DNA of 64,000 bases, from positions 100,149 through 164,148 of the forward strand of contig NZ_SLYB01000003.1 in assembly GCF_004340985.1 (NCBI RefSeq), given 5' to 3'. Below, in pieces: positions 23,305 to 33,468 of this stretch (the stretch's first letter is position 1; each line of letters starts with the position of its first letter). Origin of the DNA: Cricetibacter osteomyelitidis (GTDB lineage Bacteria > Pseudomonadota > Gammaproteobacteria > Enterobacterales > Pasteurellaceae). The position numbers and the translations under genes were made by a program. The notes under the pieces were generated by a model. That model searched no databases. It saw only the letters and a list, made by a program, of their open reading frames with translations, and was not told the origin of the DNA.

Positions 23305-24339
23305 TTACTTCTTTTTTTGGCTGCGATACCAACGCAAATAGTCCTGCACGGCACGATTATGTTCATCTAACGTTTTACTGAACTTATGTCCGCCGCTGCC
23401 GTCCGCCACAAAATACATAAATGCGGTTTTTTCCGGTTTCGCCACCGCCATTAAGGATTTTTCGCTCGGCATGGCAATTGGGGTCGGCGGTAAGCCGTCA
23501 ATAACATAGGTATTGTAAGCCGTTGGTGTTTCTAAATCTTTTTTGCGGATATTACCTTTGTAATCATCCCCCATTCCATAAATCACCGTGGGATCCGTTT
23601 GTAACTTCATCCCTGTTTTCAAACGGTTTACAAATACGGAAGCCACTTTGCCCCGCTCACTATCAAGGGCAGTTTCTTTTTCCACAATGGATGCCAAAAT
23701 CAACATTTCATAAGGTTTTTTTAACGGTACATCCTTATCTCGTTGCTGCCAAGCCATATCCAGCGTTTTTTGCATACGATCCGTTGCCCGTTTTAACAAA
23801 GCTACATCAGTGGAATTGGGCGTGTAGTTGTAAGTATCGGGATAAATCCAACCTTCCAAACTCGTGGTTTCCGGCAAGCCTAATAAGGTAATGATTTCTT
23901 TTGGATTTTTCTCTTTCAAGGTATTTTCTAAGTGCGGTGCGTTTTCTAAGGATTTCAGTACCTGTTTCACGGTTTCGCCATCGGTAAATCGTAAGGCAAA
24001 TTGCACTTCTTTGCCGGAGTTAAACAATTTCAATAAATCTGCGGTATTTTTCACCGCACTTATATCGTAAGTCCCGGCTTTGATTTGGCTATATTTCGGA
24101 TCAAATTTGATCACCCAAGGCAACGATTTTTCCAGTAAAGTGCTTTTCGGCAAAATCTGTTGTTCCGCCAAAAGTGCGGTAAGTTTTTTGCCGTTTGTAC
24201 CTTTTTCAAGAGTGAATAGTTGATCTTTTTGTACGGAAATCGGTTGTTCAAGGGATTGTTGTAATTTATTAAATCCCCAAAGCCCTACGCCTGCAGCGGC
24301 AATCAGCACAATCAATAACAGAATACAAAATTTTTTCAT
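23305..24339 (-). CDS. mltG: Endolytic murein transglycosylase
   Basis: 344 aa with one N-terminal membrane helix (residues 4-22) and a periplasmic YceG domain. It cleaves nascent glycan strands and sets their length. The catalytic Glu region ASIVEKETA and the [12 protein letters not shown] and [15 protein letters not shown] signatures are present. First gene of the mltG-tmk-holB-ycfH cluster. Several uptake sequences occur within it. Confidence 0.94.
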   Translation of the reverse strand: MKKFCILLLIVLIAAAGVGLWGFNKLQQSLEQPISVQKDQLFTLEKGTNGKKLTALLAEQQILPKSTLLEKSLPWVIKFDPKYSQIKAGTYDISAVKNTADLLKLFNSGKEVQFALRFTDGETVKQVLKSLENAPHLENTLKEKNPKEIITLLGLPETTSLEGWIYPDTYNYTPNSTDVALLKRATDRMQKTLDMAWQQRDKDVPLKKPYEMLILASIVEKETALDSERGKVASVFVNRLKTGMKLQTDPTVIYGMGDDYKGNIRKKDLETPTAYNTYVIDGLPPTPIAMPSEKSLMAVAKPEKTAFMYFVADGSGGHKFSKTLDEHNRAVQDYLRWYRSQKKK

Positions 24340-24516
24340 AAGGCATCATAAATTAAAAATAAAATCCGCTTAAGTTTACCATAGCTCACTAATTACTAAC
24401 AGCATGACTTACAGCTTGTTTATATAAATGTTAAGGGCTATAATTTAACCATTTATCGCTTCATTTTGAGTAAATTCATTTCTTTTTTGTTTAGCATTTC
24501 AATTAAGGATTATATT

Positions 24517-26370
24517 TTGGATACCCTATCAGAACTGGTTACTAATCATTCTCTCGCTATTGTCGTCGCCTTATTAGTCATCGCGATCATTTTATTTATG
24601 CAAAATAAATTACGCATGGATGTGATTGCCTTAATAGTTTTACTGGGCTTTTCGCTCAGCGGTATTCTTACTACGCAAGAAGTCTTTGCCGGTTTTAGCG
24701 ATACCAACGTTATTTTGATCGGTTTACTGTTTATTGTGGGCGAATCCTTGGTACGCACAGGAATTGCCTATCAAGTCAGCGAAAGTATTATGCGGCTGGC
24801 AAAAAACAGCGAAGTTCGGGTATTAATCTTGCTGATGTTGGCTGTTGCCGGTTTAGGGGCGTTTATGAGTTCCACCGGTGTGGTGGCGATTTTTATTCCC
24901 GTTGTTATGGCTATTTGCCGTCAAATGAATGTGTCGCCGAAACGTTTGATGATGCCGTTGAGCGTGGCGGGATTAATCAGCGGTATGATGACTCTGATCG
25001 CAACCGCACCGAATCTTGTGGCTAATGCCGAATTAATGAAAGAAACCGGACAACGCCTGCACTTCTTTTCTTTCACGCCAATCGGTTTATTGATTTTATT
25101 GTTGGGTATTGGTTATATGCTGCTCACGCGTCATTGGCTCGGTGCGAATGACGAAGCTACTGAATCGCATGATAGAAATCGTTCCATTAACGACCTTATT
25201 ACCGAATATCAACTTACCGGCAGGAGCAAAAGTTTGGTTATTCGAGCCGGTTCACCGCTTATCGGTAAACAGCTGGATGAGATTCATCTACGCTCTCAAT
25301 ATAATATTAATGTGCTCACCATCGAGCGTTGGCAACATTTTCGTCCCGTGTATATCAGTCCGCTCGGTACCACGGAACTCAAAGAAAAAGATATTTTGCT
25401 CATTGATTTCACGAATAGGGAACTTAATTTAGAAGATTTTTGTAATGAATATTCACTTGCTATCGCCCCGCTGCGGAATCATTCCTTTACCCGTCAAGTC
25501 AAATCCATCGGTATGGCGGAAATCACTCCGTCACCGGAATCTAACGCTCTCGGCAAAACAGTGCGTGATTTACATTTACGCTCTGAATCCGGTATCAATA
25601 TTTTAGGTATTAAACGACCGGATGAAATTATTAGCGAAAAACTTTCCGATGCGGAATTTAAAGCCGGTGATTTGATGTTGGTGGTCGCCGAATGGAAACA
25701 ATTACAACAATTTCGTGCACAAAATAAAGATTTCTTTATCGTCAATTATCCGACGGAAGTCGCCCAGGCATCGCCGGCACAAAGCCAGGCTCCGCATGCT
25801 ATTTTTTCTATTTTACTGATGGTGCTTTTGATGGTGACAGGATTAGTGCCAAATGTGGTTGCCGCTTTAATCGGCTGTTTATTGCTGGGGAAATTTCGTT
25901 GTATTGATGCAAAAGCCGCATATGAAGCGATTCATTGGCCAACGATTATTTTAATTGTGGGAATGATGCCGTTCTCTATCGCACTGCAAAAAACCGGCGG
26001 AGTGGATTTGATTGTACAAAATATGTTGCATTTAGTGGGCGAATGGGGACATCATGCGATTCTCGCCAGTTTATTCGCTCTGTGTGCGATAGTCGGATTG
26101 TTTATTTCTAACACGGCAACGGCAGTATTAATGACACCTATCGCCATTGCATTGGCAACGCAATTACATTTCTCGCCCGTACCTTTTGTGATGACCATTG
26201 CTATTGCCGCATCAGCTGCCTTTATGACTCCGATTTCATCGCCGGTCAATACTATGGTGCTCGGTCCCGGCGGTTATAAGTTTATGGATTTTGTTAAAAT
26301 CGGCATACCTTTTACTTTTATTGTTATGCTGATCACTATTTTTGTCGTGCCACTATTATTTAAGCTTTAA
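24517..26370 (+). CDS. SLC13/DASS-type permease with central RCK_C domains (YfbS-like)
   Basis: About 617 aa. Membrane blocks at both ends flank two RCK_C (TrkA-C) domains at roughly residues 195-385. The architecture and the stretch RMDVIALIVLLGFSLSG...VGESLVRTGIAYQV match E. coli YfbS (610 aa). The second half ends with a GPGGYKFMDFVKIGIP motif like that of DASS carriers. Substrate unknown. The frame opens at a TTG at 24466, but a TTG at 24517 has AAGGA (24505-24509) at the right distance and gives the family length. No in-frame ATG is available near the N terminus. Confidence 0.82.
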   Translation: MDTLSELVTNHSLAIVVALLVIAIILFMQNKLRMDVIALIVLLGFSLSGILTTQEVFAGFSDTNVILIGLLFIVGESLVRTGIAYQVSESIMRLAKNSEVRVLILLMLAVAGLGAFMSSTGVVAIFIPVVMAICRQMNVSPKRLMMPLSVAGLISGMMTLIATAPNLVANAELMKETGQRLHFFSFTPIGLLILLLGIGYMLLTRHWLGANDEATESHDRNRSINDLITEYQLTGRSKSLVIRAGSPLIGKQLDEIHLRSQYNINVLTIERWQHFRPVYISPLGTTELKEKDILLIDFTNRELNLEDFCNEYSLAIAPLRNHSFTRQVKSIGMAEITPSPESNALGKTVRDLHLRSESGINILGIKRPDEIISEKLSDAEFKAGDLMLVVAEWKQLQQFRAQNKDFFIVNYPTEVAQASPAQSQAPHAIFSILLMVLLMVTGLVPNVVAALIGCLLLGKFRCIDAKAAYEAIHWPTIILIVGMMPFSIALQKTGGVDLIVQNMLHLVGEWGHHAILASLFALCAIVGLFISNTATAVLMTPIAIALATQLHFSPVPFVMTIAIAASAAFMTPISSPVNTMVLGPGGYKFMDFVKIGIPFTFIVMLITIFVVPLLFKL

Positions 26371-26378
26371 AGATTAAT

Positions 26379-26403
26379 AAGAATGCCGCAATACGGCATT
26401 CTT
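26379..26403. terminator. Bidirectional terminator between YfbS-like and PerM-like genes
   Basis: AAGAATGCCG and CGGCATTCTT form a 10-bp stem with the loop CAATA. It lies between convergent genes, with T-rich sequence on both outer sides. Confidence 0.8.
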
Positions 26404-26406
26404 ATC

Positions 26407-27447
26407 TTAAGTTTCATCCACATCCCCTAACAATCCCGCATAATGAATGGTTTTAGGATTGGATTCCAAGATAATTTTCACTGCCATAGTCAACGGAACG
26501 GAGAGTAGCATCCCCACTGTGCCGAGCAGCCAGCCCCAAAATAAAAGGGAAAGAAAAACGACCAAGGTGGAAAGCCCGAGATTCCGCCCCATCATACGGG
26601 GTTCTAATATATTCCCGATAATCATATTGATGGCAATCACGCCGATCAATACCACAAAGCCCATAGAAAAGCCATTTAATAATAAGGCTTGTACCACAAC
26701 AGGCACACCGGCAATAATTGATCCGATATTAGGAATATAATTAAGTAAAAATCCTGTCACTCCCCACAATACCGCATATTGCACACCAAGTGATTCCAAT
26801 AAAATATAAATACAAAAACCGGTCAGGGCACTGACTATGGTTTTGATCCCTAAATAGTTGATCACGCCTTGCAATACGCGGTCAATATAATGCTCTTCTC
26901 TGCTCACTTCCCGTTTATTCGCTCCGCCGATGGCTAATGCCAATTTATGTTTTGCCGTAGGCGCTTCCAATAACATAAACACCACAACCAGCAATAACAC
27001 AAATACATTGCTGAGCACATTAGAAAATCCTAACAAAGTATTACTGATAAAATTCATCAAAGTGCTCGGATCGAAATGCTCTAACACTGTTTCACGGGAA
27101 ATATCCAACTGAATATTCCAACGATTGGCTAAAGCGGTGATTTCGCTGATCCGCATATTAAGCAATTCCGAATATTGTGGCAAAGATGCCCGAAATTCCC
27201 GCACGGTACTGCCGATCAAGCCGGCTAAAAAGAAAAAGATCAGTAGAATCAACCCTAAAAGCAATGTAATTGCAAGCCATTGCGGAATTTTCCGAGAAGT
27301 CATGGCTTTAATGACCGGAGAGCAAATAATAGCGATAAAAAGTGCAAGCAAAAATGGCACAACAATTTCACCTGCCGATTTTACGCCTGCCAAAATAATC
27401 ACCAAACAGGCTAGCGTGATAAAAATACGATTTACTGAATTTTGCAT
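26407..27447 (-). CDS. AI-2E family transporter (PerM/TqsA-like)
   Basis: About 346 aa with roughly seven membrane segments. The family blocks VPFLLALFIAIICSPVI, NYIPNIGSIIAG and LSVPLTMAVKIILE are present. It corresponds to H. influenzae HI0338. Relatives export AI-2 or work in pH/Na+ homeostasis; the substrate is not predictable. The open frame starts at 27483 inside glnB; I chose the ATG at 27447 (MQNSVNRIF), just past an uptake sequence. glnB and mog lie upstream in the same direction, as in H. influenzae (HI0336-0338). Confidence 0.85.
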   Translation of the reverse strand: MQNSVNRIFITLACLVIILAGVKSAGEIVVPFLLALFIAIICSPVIKAMTSRKIPQWLAITLLLGLILLIFFFLAGLIGSTVREFRASLPQYSELLNMRISEITALANRWNIQLDISRETVLEHFDPSTLMNFISNTLLGFSNVLSNVFVLLLVVVFMLLEAPTAKHKLALAIGGANKREVSREEHYIDRVLQGVINYLGIKTIVSALTGFCIYILLESLGVQYAVLWGVTGFLLNYIPNIGSIIAGVPVVVQALLLNGFSMGFVVLIGVIAINMIIGNILEPRMMGRNLGLSTLVVFLSLLFWGWLLGTVGMLLSVPLTMAVKIILESNPKTIHYAGLLGDVDET

Positions 27448-27466
27448 AAAATCAACCGCACTTTTA

Positions 27467-28386
<920 letters not shown>

Positions 28387-28478
28387 TTTTGTTCCTTTTT
28401 GCTGTTTGAATGTAAGAAAGGTGGCGTAAGTATAAGGGATTTCGCAGGAAAAAACTAAAAATTTATCAAATAAAAATA

Positions 28479-28501
28479 AAAGACAGGTGGAGCCTGCCTT
28501 T
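28479..28501 (-). terminator. Terminator after the PTS IICB gene
   Basis: On the minus strand AAAGGCAGG and CCTGTCTTT pair (one G-T) around a 5-nt loop, followed by TTATTTTTATTT. It is about 10 bp past the stop. Confidence 0.7.
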
Positions 28502-28511
28502 TTATTCGAGA

Positions 28512-29969
28512 TTATTTAATTTGCTTCATGGCATCGGAAATAATTTCCGCTTCCGGTCCTAAAATAACTTGTAAACCGTTATCACCTAATTTTACATTGC
28601 CTTTAGAACCCAAGCTTTTTAATTGTGCTTCATTGATTTTACTGCGATCAACCAGCGTCAAACGCAACCGCGTAATACAAGCATCGATATTCGCCAGATT
28701 ATCTTTACCGCCTAATGCCGCCATAAAATACTCAGCGCGTTCAGCCACGGTAGAAGAAATTTCCTCAGAATCCACCGCACTTTCAGCCTCTTCCCGTCCG
28801 GGTGTTTTAAGATCAAAGGCTTTAATTGCGACACGGAATACCACATAATAAATCACCGCAAAAACCAGACCTTGTACAATCAACATATACCATTGCGTTG
28901 CTAACGGATTGCGGGAAGATAGCACTAAGTCTACTAAACCGGCACTAAAGCCGAATCCCGCCATCCAGTGCATTGCTGCCGCAATAAATACGGAAAGTGC
29001 GGTCAATAATGCGTGAATAACATAAAGCACAGGTGCCACAAACATAAAGGCAAATTCTAGCGGTTCGGTGATACCGGTGAAAAATGAAGATAACGCTGCC
29101 GCCATCATAATGGAAGCTACTTGTACTTTTTTCGCCGGTTTGGCACTGTGATAAATCGCTAATGCTGCTGCCGGTAAACCAAACATCATCACCGGGAAGA
29201 AACCTGCTTGATACATGCCGGTAACGCCTAACACCGCCTTGCCTTCGGCTAAAGATTTCGCTCCGCCGAGGAAATTAGGAATGTCATTGATCCCAGCCAC
29301 ATCAAACCAGAATACGGAATTGAGTGCATGGTGCAAACCAACCGGAATCAATAGCCGGTTAAAGAAAGCATAAATTCCTGCTCCTGCCGGCCCCATACTG
29401 GTAATGGATTCACCGAAAGATACCAAAGAATTAAAAATAATCGGCCAAACATAAAGTAAAATAAAGGCCATTACAATCATCACTAATGAGGTCACAATTG
29501 GCACCAAACGTTTCCCGCTGAAAAACGCCAATGCTTTACCCAATTCCACCTGATGGAAACGATTATACAATTCCGCTGAAATCACACCGACTAAAATACC
29601 GATAAACTGGTTGTTGATTTTACCGAATGCCGCCGGTACTTGATCCAACGAAATGCCTTTTAATTGAGCGACAGCCCCCGGAGAAAGCAATGTAGTCAAT
29701 ACCAAAAAACCGACTAAACCGGACAATGCCGCCGAACCATGTTGATCTTTTGACATACCGAAAGCAACCCCGACAGCAAAGAGAATTGCCATATTATCAA
29801 TGATCGCTCCACCTGATTTAATCAGTAACGCTGCAAGTTGACTGTTTGCCCCCCAGCCATCGGGATCAATCCAATAACCTATTCCCATTAAAATTGCGGC
29901 AGCAGGCAATGCGGCAACCGGTACCATTAATGCCCGACCTATTTTTTGTAAATAATTGAGAATACTCAT
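28512..29969 (-). CDS. PTS GlcNAc/glucose-family transporter, IICB components
   Basis: 485 aa. The N-terminal IIC channel (about residues 1-385) has the family motifs FFTGITEPLEFAFMF and NRLLIPVGLHHALN. A IIB domain (about 405-485) carries the phosphocysteine in NIDACITRLRLTL. There is no IIA domain, so it must take phosphate from a separate IIA-Glc. Sequence is closest by eye to NagE rather than to fructose PTS. Substrate could be GlcNAc or glucose. A CRP-like site lies upstream. H. influenzae Rd is not known to have such a gene. Confidence 0.85.
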   Translation of the reverse strand: MSILNYLQKIGRALMVPVAALPAAAILMGIGYWIDPDGWGANSQLAALLIKSGGAIIDNMAILFAVGVAFGMSKDQHGSAALSGLVGFLVLTTLLSPGAVAQLKGISLDQVPAAFGKINNQFIGILVGVISAELYNRFHQVELGKALAFFSGKRLVPIVTSLVMIVMAFILLYVWPIIFNSLVSFGESITSMGPAGAGIYAFFNRLLIPVGLHHALNSVFWFDVAGINDIPNFLGGAKSLAEGKAVLGVTGMYQAGFFPVMMFGLPAAALAIYHSAKPAKKVQVASIMMAAALSSFFTGITEPLEFAFMFVAPVLYVIHALLTALSVFIAAAMHWMAGFGFSAGLVDLVLSSRNPLATQWYMLIVQGLVFAVIYYVVFRVAIKAFDLKTPGREEAESAVDSEEISSTVAERAEYFMAALGGKDNLANIDACITRLRLTLVDRSKINEAQLKSLGSKGNVKLGDNGLQVILGPEAEIISDAMKQIK

Positions 29970-30085
29970 ATTAACTCCTTTGGGATCAAAAAATTTTTAT
30001 TATTCAACGATTTAATAAAATACACTAATATTGAACGAAAGTGTATGAAAATTGTTTTTCATATGCAATTTAAATATATTTAATT

Positions 30086-30101
30086 TGTGATAAACATCAC
30101 G
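30086..30101. promoter_or_regulatory. CRP-like site upstream of the PTS gene
   Basis: TGTGATAAACATCACG matches the CRP arms at 9 of 10 positions. It lies about 120 bp before the IICB start. The rest of the gap (29970-30168) shows only AT-rich sequence and the ribosome site AAGGAG. Confidence 0.6.
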
Positions 30102-30168
30102 TATTTAAAGCATATTCTTTAATTATTTAGTCTATTTTTCAATCAATTCCAGCATTAAAACGATAAAA

Positions 30169-30189
30169 AAGCACCTGTGATAGGTGCTT
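30169..30189 (-). terminator. Terminator after the higA relic
   Basis: On the minus strand AAGCACCT and AGGTGCTT pair around a short loop and are followed by a T-run (TTTTTTAT). It would end leftward transcription from higBA, before the PTS promoter. Confidence 0.75.
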
Positions 30190-30223
30190 ATTTGGTAGAT
30201 ATTTTTGAATTTCTTTTGTTAGT

Positions 30224-30586
30224 TTAAGCTTTAATTAGAATATCCGCACTAATTCCCATTTCATGATTGATACGTCTAATCATATTCAATGTTAAAGGAC
30301 GGGTTTTATTAAAAACTTCGTATACTCAATTAGGCTTGCCTATAATGTTTTCCATATCTTTAACCTGTAATCCTTCCTGTTCCATTCTGAATTTTATTGC
30401 TTCGATTGGGTCAGGTGGATCTATCGGGTAGTGTTTGCTTTCGTAGTTTTCGATTAAAGCTAACATAACCTCGAAAAAGTCTGCTTGCTCTGCTGTTAAT
30501 TCATCTTCAATATCAAACAATGGCTCAATTTCTTTTAATGCTTGTTTATAATCTTGCTCTGTTTTAATCGGTTTAATTGTTAACAT
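30224..30586 (-). pseudogene. HigA-type antitoxin gene interrupted by a nonsense codon
   Basis: The open part (30326-30586, 86 aa) has the HigA N-terminal form (EDELTAEQADFFEVMLALIENYE and PIEAIKFRMEQEGL). It stops at a TGA (30326-30328) directly after IGKPN. Translation in the same frame past the TGA gives VYEVFNKTRPLTLNMIRR and then a normal end at ILIKA plus TAA (30224-30226). That tail completes the helix-turn-helix. The total of 120 codons suits the family. The position normally holds Arg, and CGA to TGA would explain the break. As it stands the antitoxin lacks part of its DNA-binding domain. Confidence 0.82.
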
Positions 30587-30960
30587 TATTTCATCTCCAC
30601 TGTGTCAGCGCTAATTTTGTCGTATTCTTCATGTGTACCTATAAACTTAATATAGATCGCACCGAATTTAAAAGCTACCGCCACTATTAAGCGGTGTGAA
30701 TTACCTTTAATATTAAATACAACTCGTCTATTCTTCAAAATACTGGCATTTTTATATTGTGCCTTTATGTCATTGGTTGCATTGGTTGATTGCCAAGGCT
30801 GGCTGTCTTTGATGTTTCCCGCGGTCGCAAATGTGTCTAAAATGATACCGCACTTTCCATCAACTATGCGGTGGTCCAAGTAGAAAGTCAGCAGTTTGAA
30901 AAGCCATTCAAATAATGGCTTTAGGGTGTTAGATAAATAGAATACAAGTTGGACTAGCAT
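30586..30960 (-). pseudogene. HigB-type toxin, C-terminal part recognisable, N terminus degraded
   Basis: From about residue 55 the frame reads NDIKAQYKNASILKNRRVVF and ends GTHEEYDKISADTVEMK, which is the core of HigB mRNA interferases. The upstream part is not toxin-like. It overlaps the end of the lactonase gene and runs through that operon's terminator hairpin, and no in-frame ATG lies nearer the domain. A KDSQP-like trace suggests the real N terminus has lost bases. The stop touches the higA start, the usual higBA order. I treat it as a relic; a short functional toxin from a non-ATG start is not excluded. Confidence 0.6.
30900..30922 (-). terminator. Terminator of the catabolic operon
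   Basis: On the minus strand AAAGCCATT and AATGGCTTT form a 9-bp stem with a 5-nt loop and a short T-run, 7 bp after the lactonase stop. Confidence 0.65.
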
Positions 30961-32029
30961 TTTGTAATATAATACCTGTCGGTTCTAAATATCCATTGTC
31001 TTCATTAATCCTGAATTCCACAATATTATCACTATCTTCATTGGCACTGTAAAAATAGAGATTATCCGGACTAAGCGTGGTAAATCGTGGAGTTTTGCCT
31101 TGGCAATCAAAGTATTGCTCAAATTTCAGCTGACCATTCGCTAATACGTAAAATAATGAAATACTATTGTGTACTCGGTTTGATACATAAAGATATTTGC
31201 CGTTATGATGTAGATTGATTTCGCTGACATCATATTTTTGCGTAATCTCATCCGGTAGCGTGCGGAGTTCTTGTAATTGAGTTAAGTGTCCGGTTTGTTG
31301 ATTAAAAGCAAAGACTGTGACCGTACAACCAAGCTCATTAACACAATAGATAAACCGGTTGCTTGGATGAACACAAATATGTCTTGGCCAACAGCCTTCT
31401 ATCATTTCTACACTACAAACTAAGGAATATTCCTGTCCATCAATACGATAAACCTGAATCATATCAATGCCATTGCCTGCTTTACGTCCTTGGTTCGGTA
31501 CAAACATATAGTTTTGTGTACAATCAAACACCATTTGATGAGGTCTGGATAAACTTTTATCGTGATAATCCGGAGAAGATTTGCCAAGAATCTTAATAAA
31601 ATATTGTGGTATCTGTAGTTTATCATTTGAATCAAAATCCAATTTTGCAATATTACCCGCTTCGTGATTGGCGATAAGCAAGCTTTGTTGATCAGGCGAC
31701 AATTCTGCACATACCGAATTATTTTTACGTTCTAGCTGTAATTCTTTGTTCGGGTGTCTTGGACCGGTAGAAACGGATTGTAAGCAGGTTAATTTACCGT
31801 CTTTCCGATTAAAACGATATTGGGTAACATTCTCTCCGTCCCCGTAAATTACATAAAGCTGTTGGCGTTTGTGATCAAATGTCAACCACGATGGATTATC
31901 AAATTCAGGCATCACGGTATGTAGATACTGCCAGTGATTATTTGCTAATATTTCATACACTTCAATACCTTTTCCGCGAGCATTTCGCCACGCTGAGGTG
32001 CGACAGCCTGTTAAAACGTATTTTGTCAT
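30929..32029 (-). CDS. Beta-propeller lactonase-family protein
   Basis: About 366 aa. Repeating blade-like segments such as YLYVSNRVHNSISLFYV, FIYCVNELGCTVTVFAF and GHLTQLQELRTLPD match the seven-bladed lactonase family that includes 6-phosphogluconolactonase and carboxymuconate-cyclase relatives. It probably hydrolyses a lactone in the cytoplasm, as no signal peptide is seen. The frame opens at 32068; I chose the ATG at 32029 because AGGAG lies 7 nt upstream, right at the stop of the preceding carrier gene. Last gene of a six-gene operon; substrate unknown. Confidence 0.8.
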   Translation of the reverse strand: MTKYVLTGCRTSAWRNARGKGIEVYEILANNHWQYLHTVMPEFDNPSWLTFDHKRQQLYVIYGDGENVTQYRFNRKDGKLTCLQSVSTGPRHPNKELQLERKNNSVCAELSPDQQSLLIANHEAGNIAKLDFDSNDKLQIPQYFIKILGKSSPDYHDKSLSRPHQMVFDCTQNYMFVPNQGRKAGNGIDMIQVYRIDGQEYSLVCSVEMIEGCWPRHICVHPSNRFIYCVNELGCTVTVFAFNQQTGHLTQLQELRTLPDEITQKYDVSEINLHHNGKYLYVSNRVHNSISLFYVLANGQLKFEQYFDCQGKTPRFTTLSPDNLYFYSANEDSDNIVEFRINEDNGYLEPTGIILQNASPTCILFI

Positions 32030-32040
32030 TATTGTACTCC

Positions 32041-33468
32041 TTATCCCCATAATCCTAACATATGCCACCAGCTCGGACCGACTAAGCCGTAAATTGCAAG
32101 ATTAATTACCGAAACAACAAAACCGATTACCCACCAGGTTTTAAGCGAAGTATAACCGGAACCGTAATAAATCGGTGCACACCCCATTGAATAATGGGTT
32201 AAACCTTGAAAAATCGGTGCGACAAAGCTGAATGTAAGTACGCCCAACATTGACGGCACACCTGCAGAAATAGATACTGTTAAAAATGGAATATACATTG
32301 CTACAACATGGGCCGTACCACTCGCAAAAGCATAGTGAGAATACATATAGACCACAGCTAATGAAATTAATACCATTGGCCAAGAGAAACCTGTTAAATA
32401 TTCAGAAACTGCGGAGGCAAACCACGGGATTAATCCAAATTTAGTCAATAAGCCAGCTAAACCGATAATACCGCCCATCCAAATGAAGGTATCCCACGCA
32501 TCTTTATCTGTACAAGCATCTTGTTTCCAATTCAATAATCCGGTGATAATTGATAAAATTACTGCCAGCATTGCAATCGCTGTAATATTGAAACCTATAA
32601 GCGAAGCGGTTGACCATAATAAGATCGCTAATAAGAAAATAAATAAGGTAATTTTTTCATTTAGTGATAATGAACCGCATTGTTTAAGCCCTTGCTCCGC
32701 TAATTCTTTCGCAAACGGTGTTTTTTTGATATTCGGTGGGTTAAGTTTATAAATTACGAAAGGTACAACCAACACGGCAATCAAACTTGGGATTAATGCA
32801 GCCAAGAACCAACTTCCCCAAGAGATAGACACGCCAAATGCATCTTGTGCTAATGATAATGACAGCGGTACACCGGCCATCGCAGTCATAAACATTGCTG
32901 AGCTAATACAGTTTCCTTGGAACTCACACAACATTAAAAATGAACCGAAACTACGATTTTCATTGTCCGGTTTGGCATCGAACGCATCACACAAACTGCG
33001 TACGATCGGATAGATAGAGCCGGCACGAGCGGTATTAGATGCCATTGCCGGACTTAAAATAATATCCGTAATCACAATGATATAACCTAAAGACAACGAG
33101 CTTTTACCAAAATATTTAATCAGCAAATAAGCAATCCGAATACCCAAACCTGTTTTAATAATCACTTTAGAAAACAGGAATGCCGATAATACCAACCATA
33201 CTGTACTACTGTTATAGCCACTGAGAGCCTCATTCAATTTTAATACATTAGTAAACACTGCAGTAGTAAGTGAAATTAAAATCACTGTTCCCATTGGAAA
33301 TGGCTGTAAAATAAAACCAAGAATAGTGGAGGCAAAAATTGCAAATAAATGCCATGCTTTTGCTTCAACACCGGTTGGTGGCGGCATAAACCAAATAAGC
33401 ATCCCTATAAAAATACAAATTAAGGAATGAATGACTTTTTTATTACTGAATAAAGAATTGACCCCCAT
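32041..33468 (-). CDS. DASS-family (CitT-like) anion carrier
   Basis: About 475 aa with a dozen hydrophobic segments. Family motifs include SPAMASNTARAGSIYPIV near residue 145 and YAFASGTAHVVAMYIPF near residue 345, the paired substrate and Na+ sites of divalent-anion symporters. It resembles the bacterial CitT/TtdT antiporters for citrate, tartrate and succinate. The ATG at 33468 overlaps the stop of the preceding amidohydrolase gene by one base (TAATG). It is the second carrier in this operon, unrelated to the 2-hydroxycarboxylate carrier upstream. Confidence 0.85.
   Translation of the reverse strand: MGVNSLFSNKKVIHSLICIFIGMLIWFMPPPTGVEAKAWHLFAIFASTILGFILQPFPMGTVILISLTTAVFTNVLKLNEALSGYNSSTVWLVLSAFLFSKVIIKTGLGIRIAYLLIKYFGKSSLSLGYIIVITDIILSPAMASNTARAGSIYPIVRSLCDAFDAKPDNENRSFGSFLMLCEFQGNCISSAMFMTAMAGVPLSLSLAQDAFGVSISWGSWFLAALIPSLIAVLVVPFVIYKLNPPNIKKTPFAKELAEQGLKQCGSLSLNEKITLFIFLLAILLWSTASLIGFNITAIAMLAVILSIITGLLNWKQDACTDKDAWDTFIWMGGIIGLAGLLTKFGLIPWFASAVSEYLTGFSWPMVLISLAVVYMYSHYAFASGTAHVVAMYIPFLTVSISAGVPSMLGVLTFSFVAPIFQGLTHYSMGCAPIYYGSGYTSLKTWWVIGFVVSVINLAIYGLVGPSWWHMLGLWG

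Noticed and set aside
28512..29969. PTS IICB as a maltose- or fructose-specific enzyme
   Set aside because: The IIC motifs and overall likeness follow the glucose/GlcNAc group. GlcNAc versus glucose could not be decided.
30326..30328. TGA in higA read as selenocysteine
   Set aside because: The organism does use Sec in fdxG, but no SECIS-like hairpin follows here and Sec is not known in antitoxins. A point mutation from an Arg codon is simpler.
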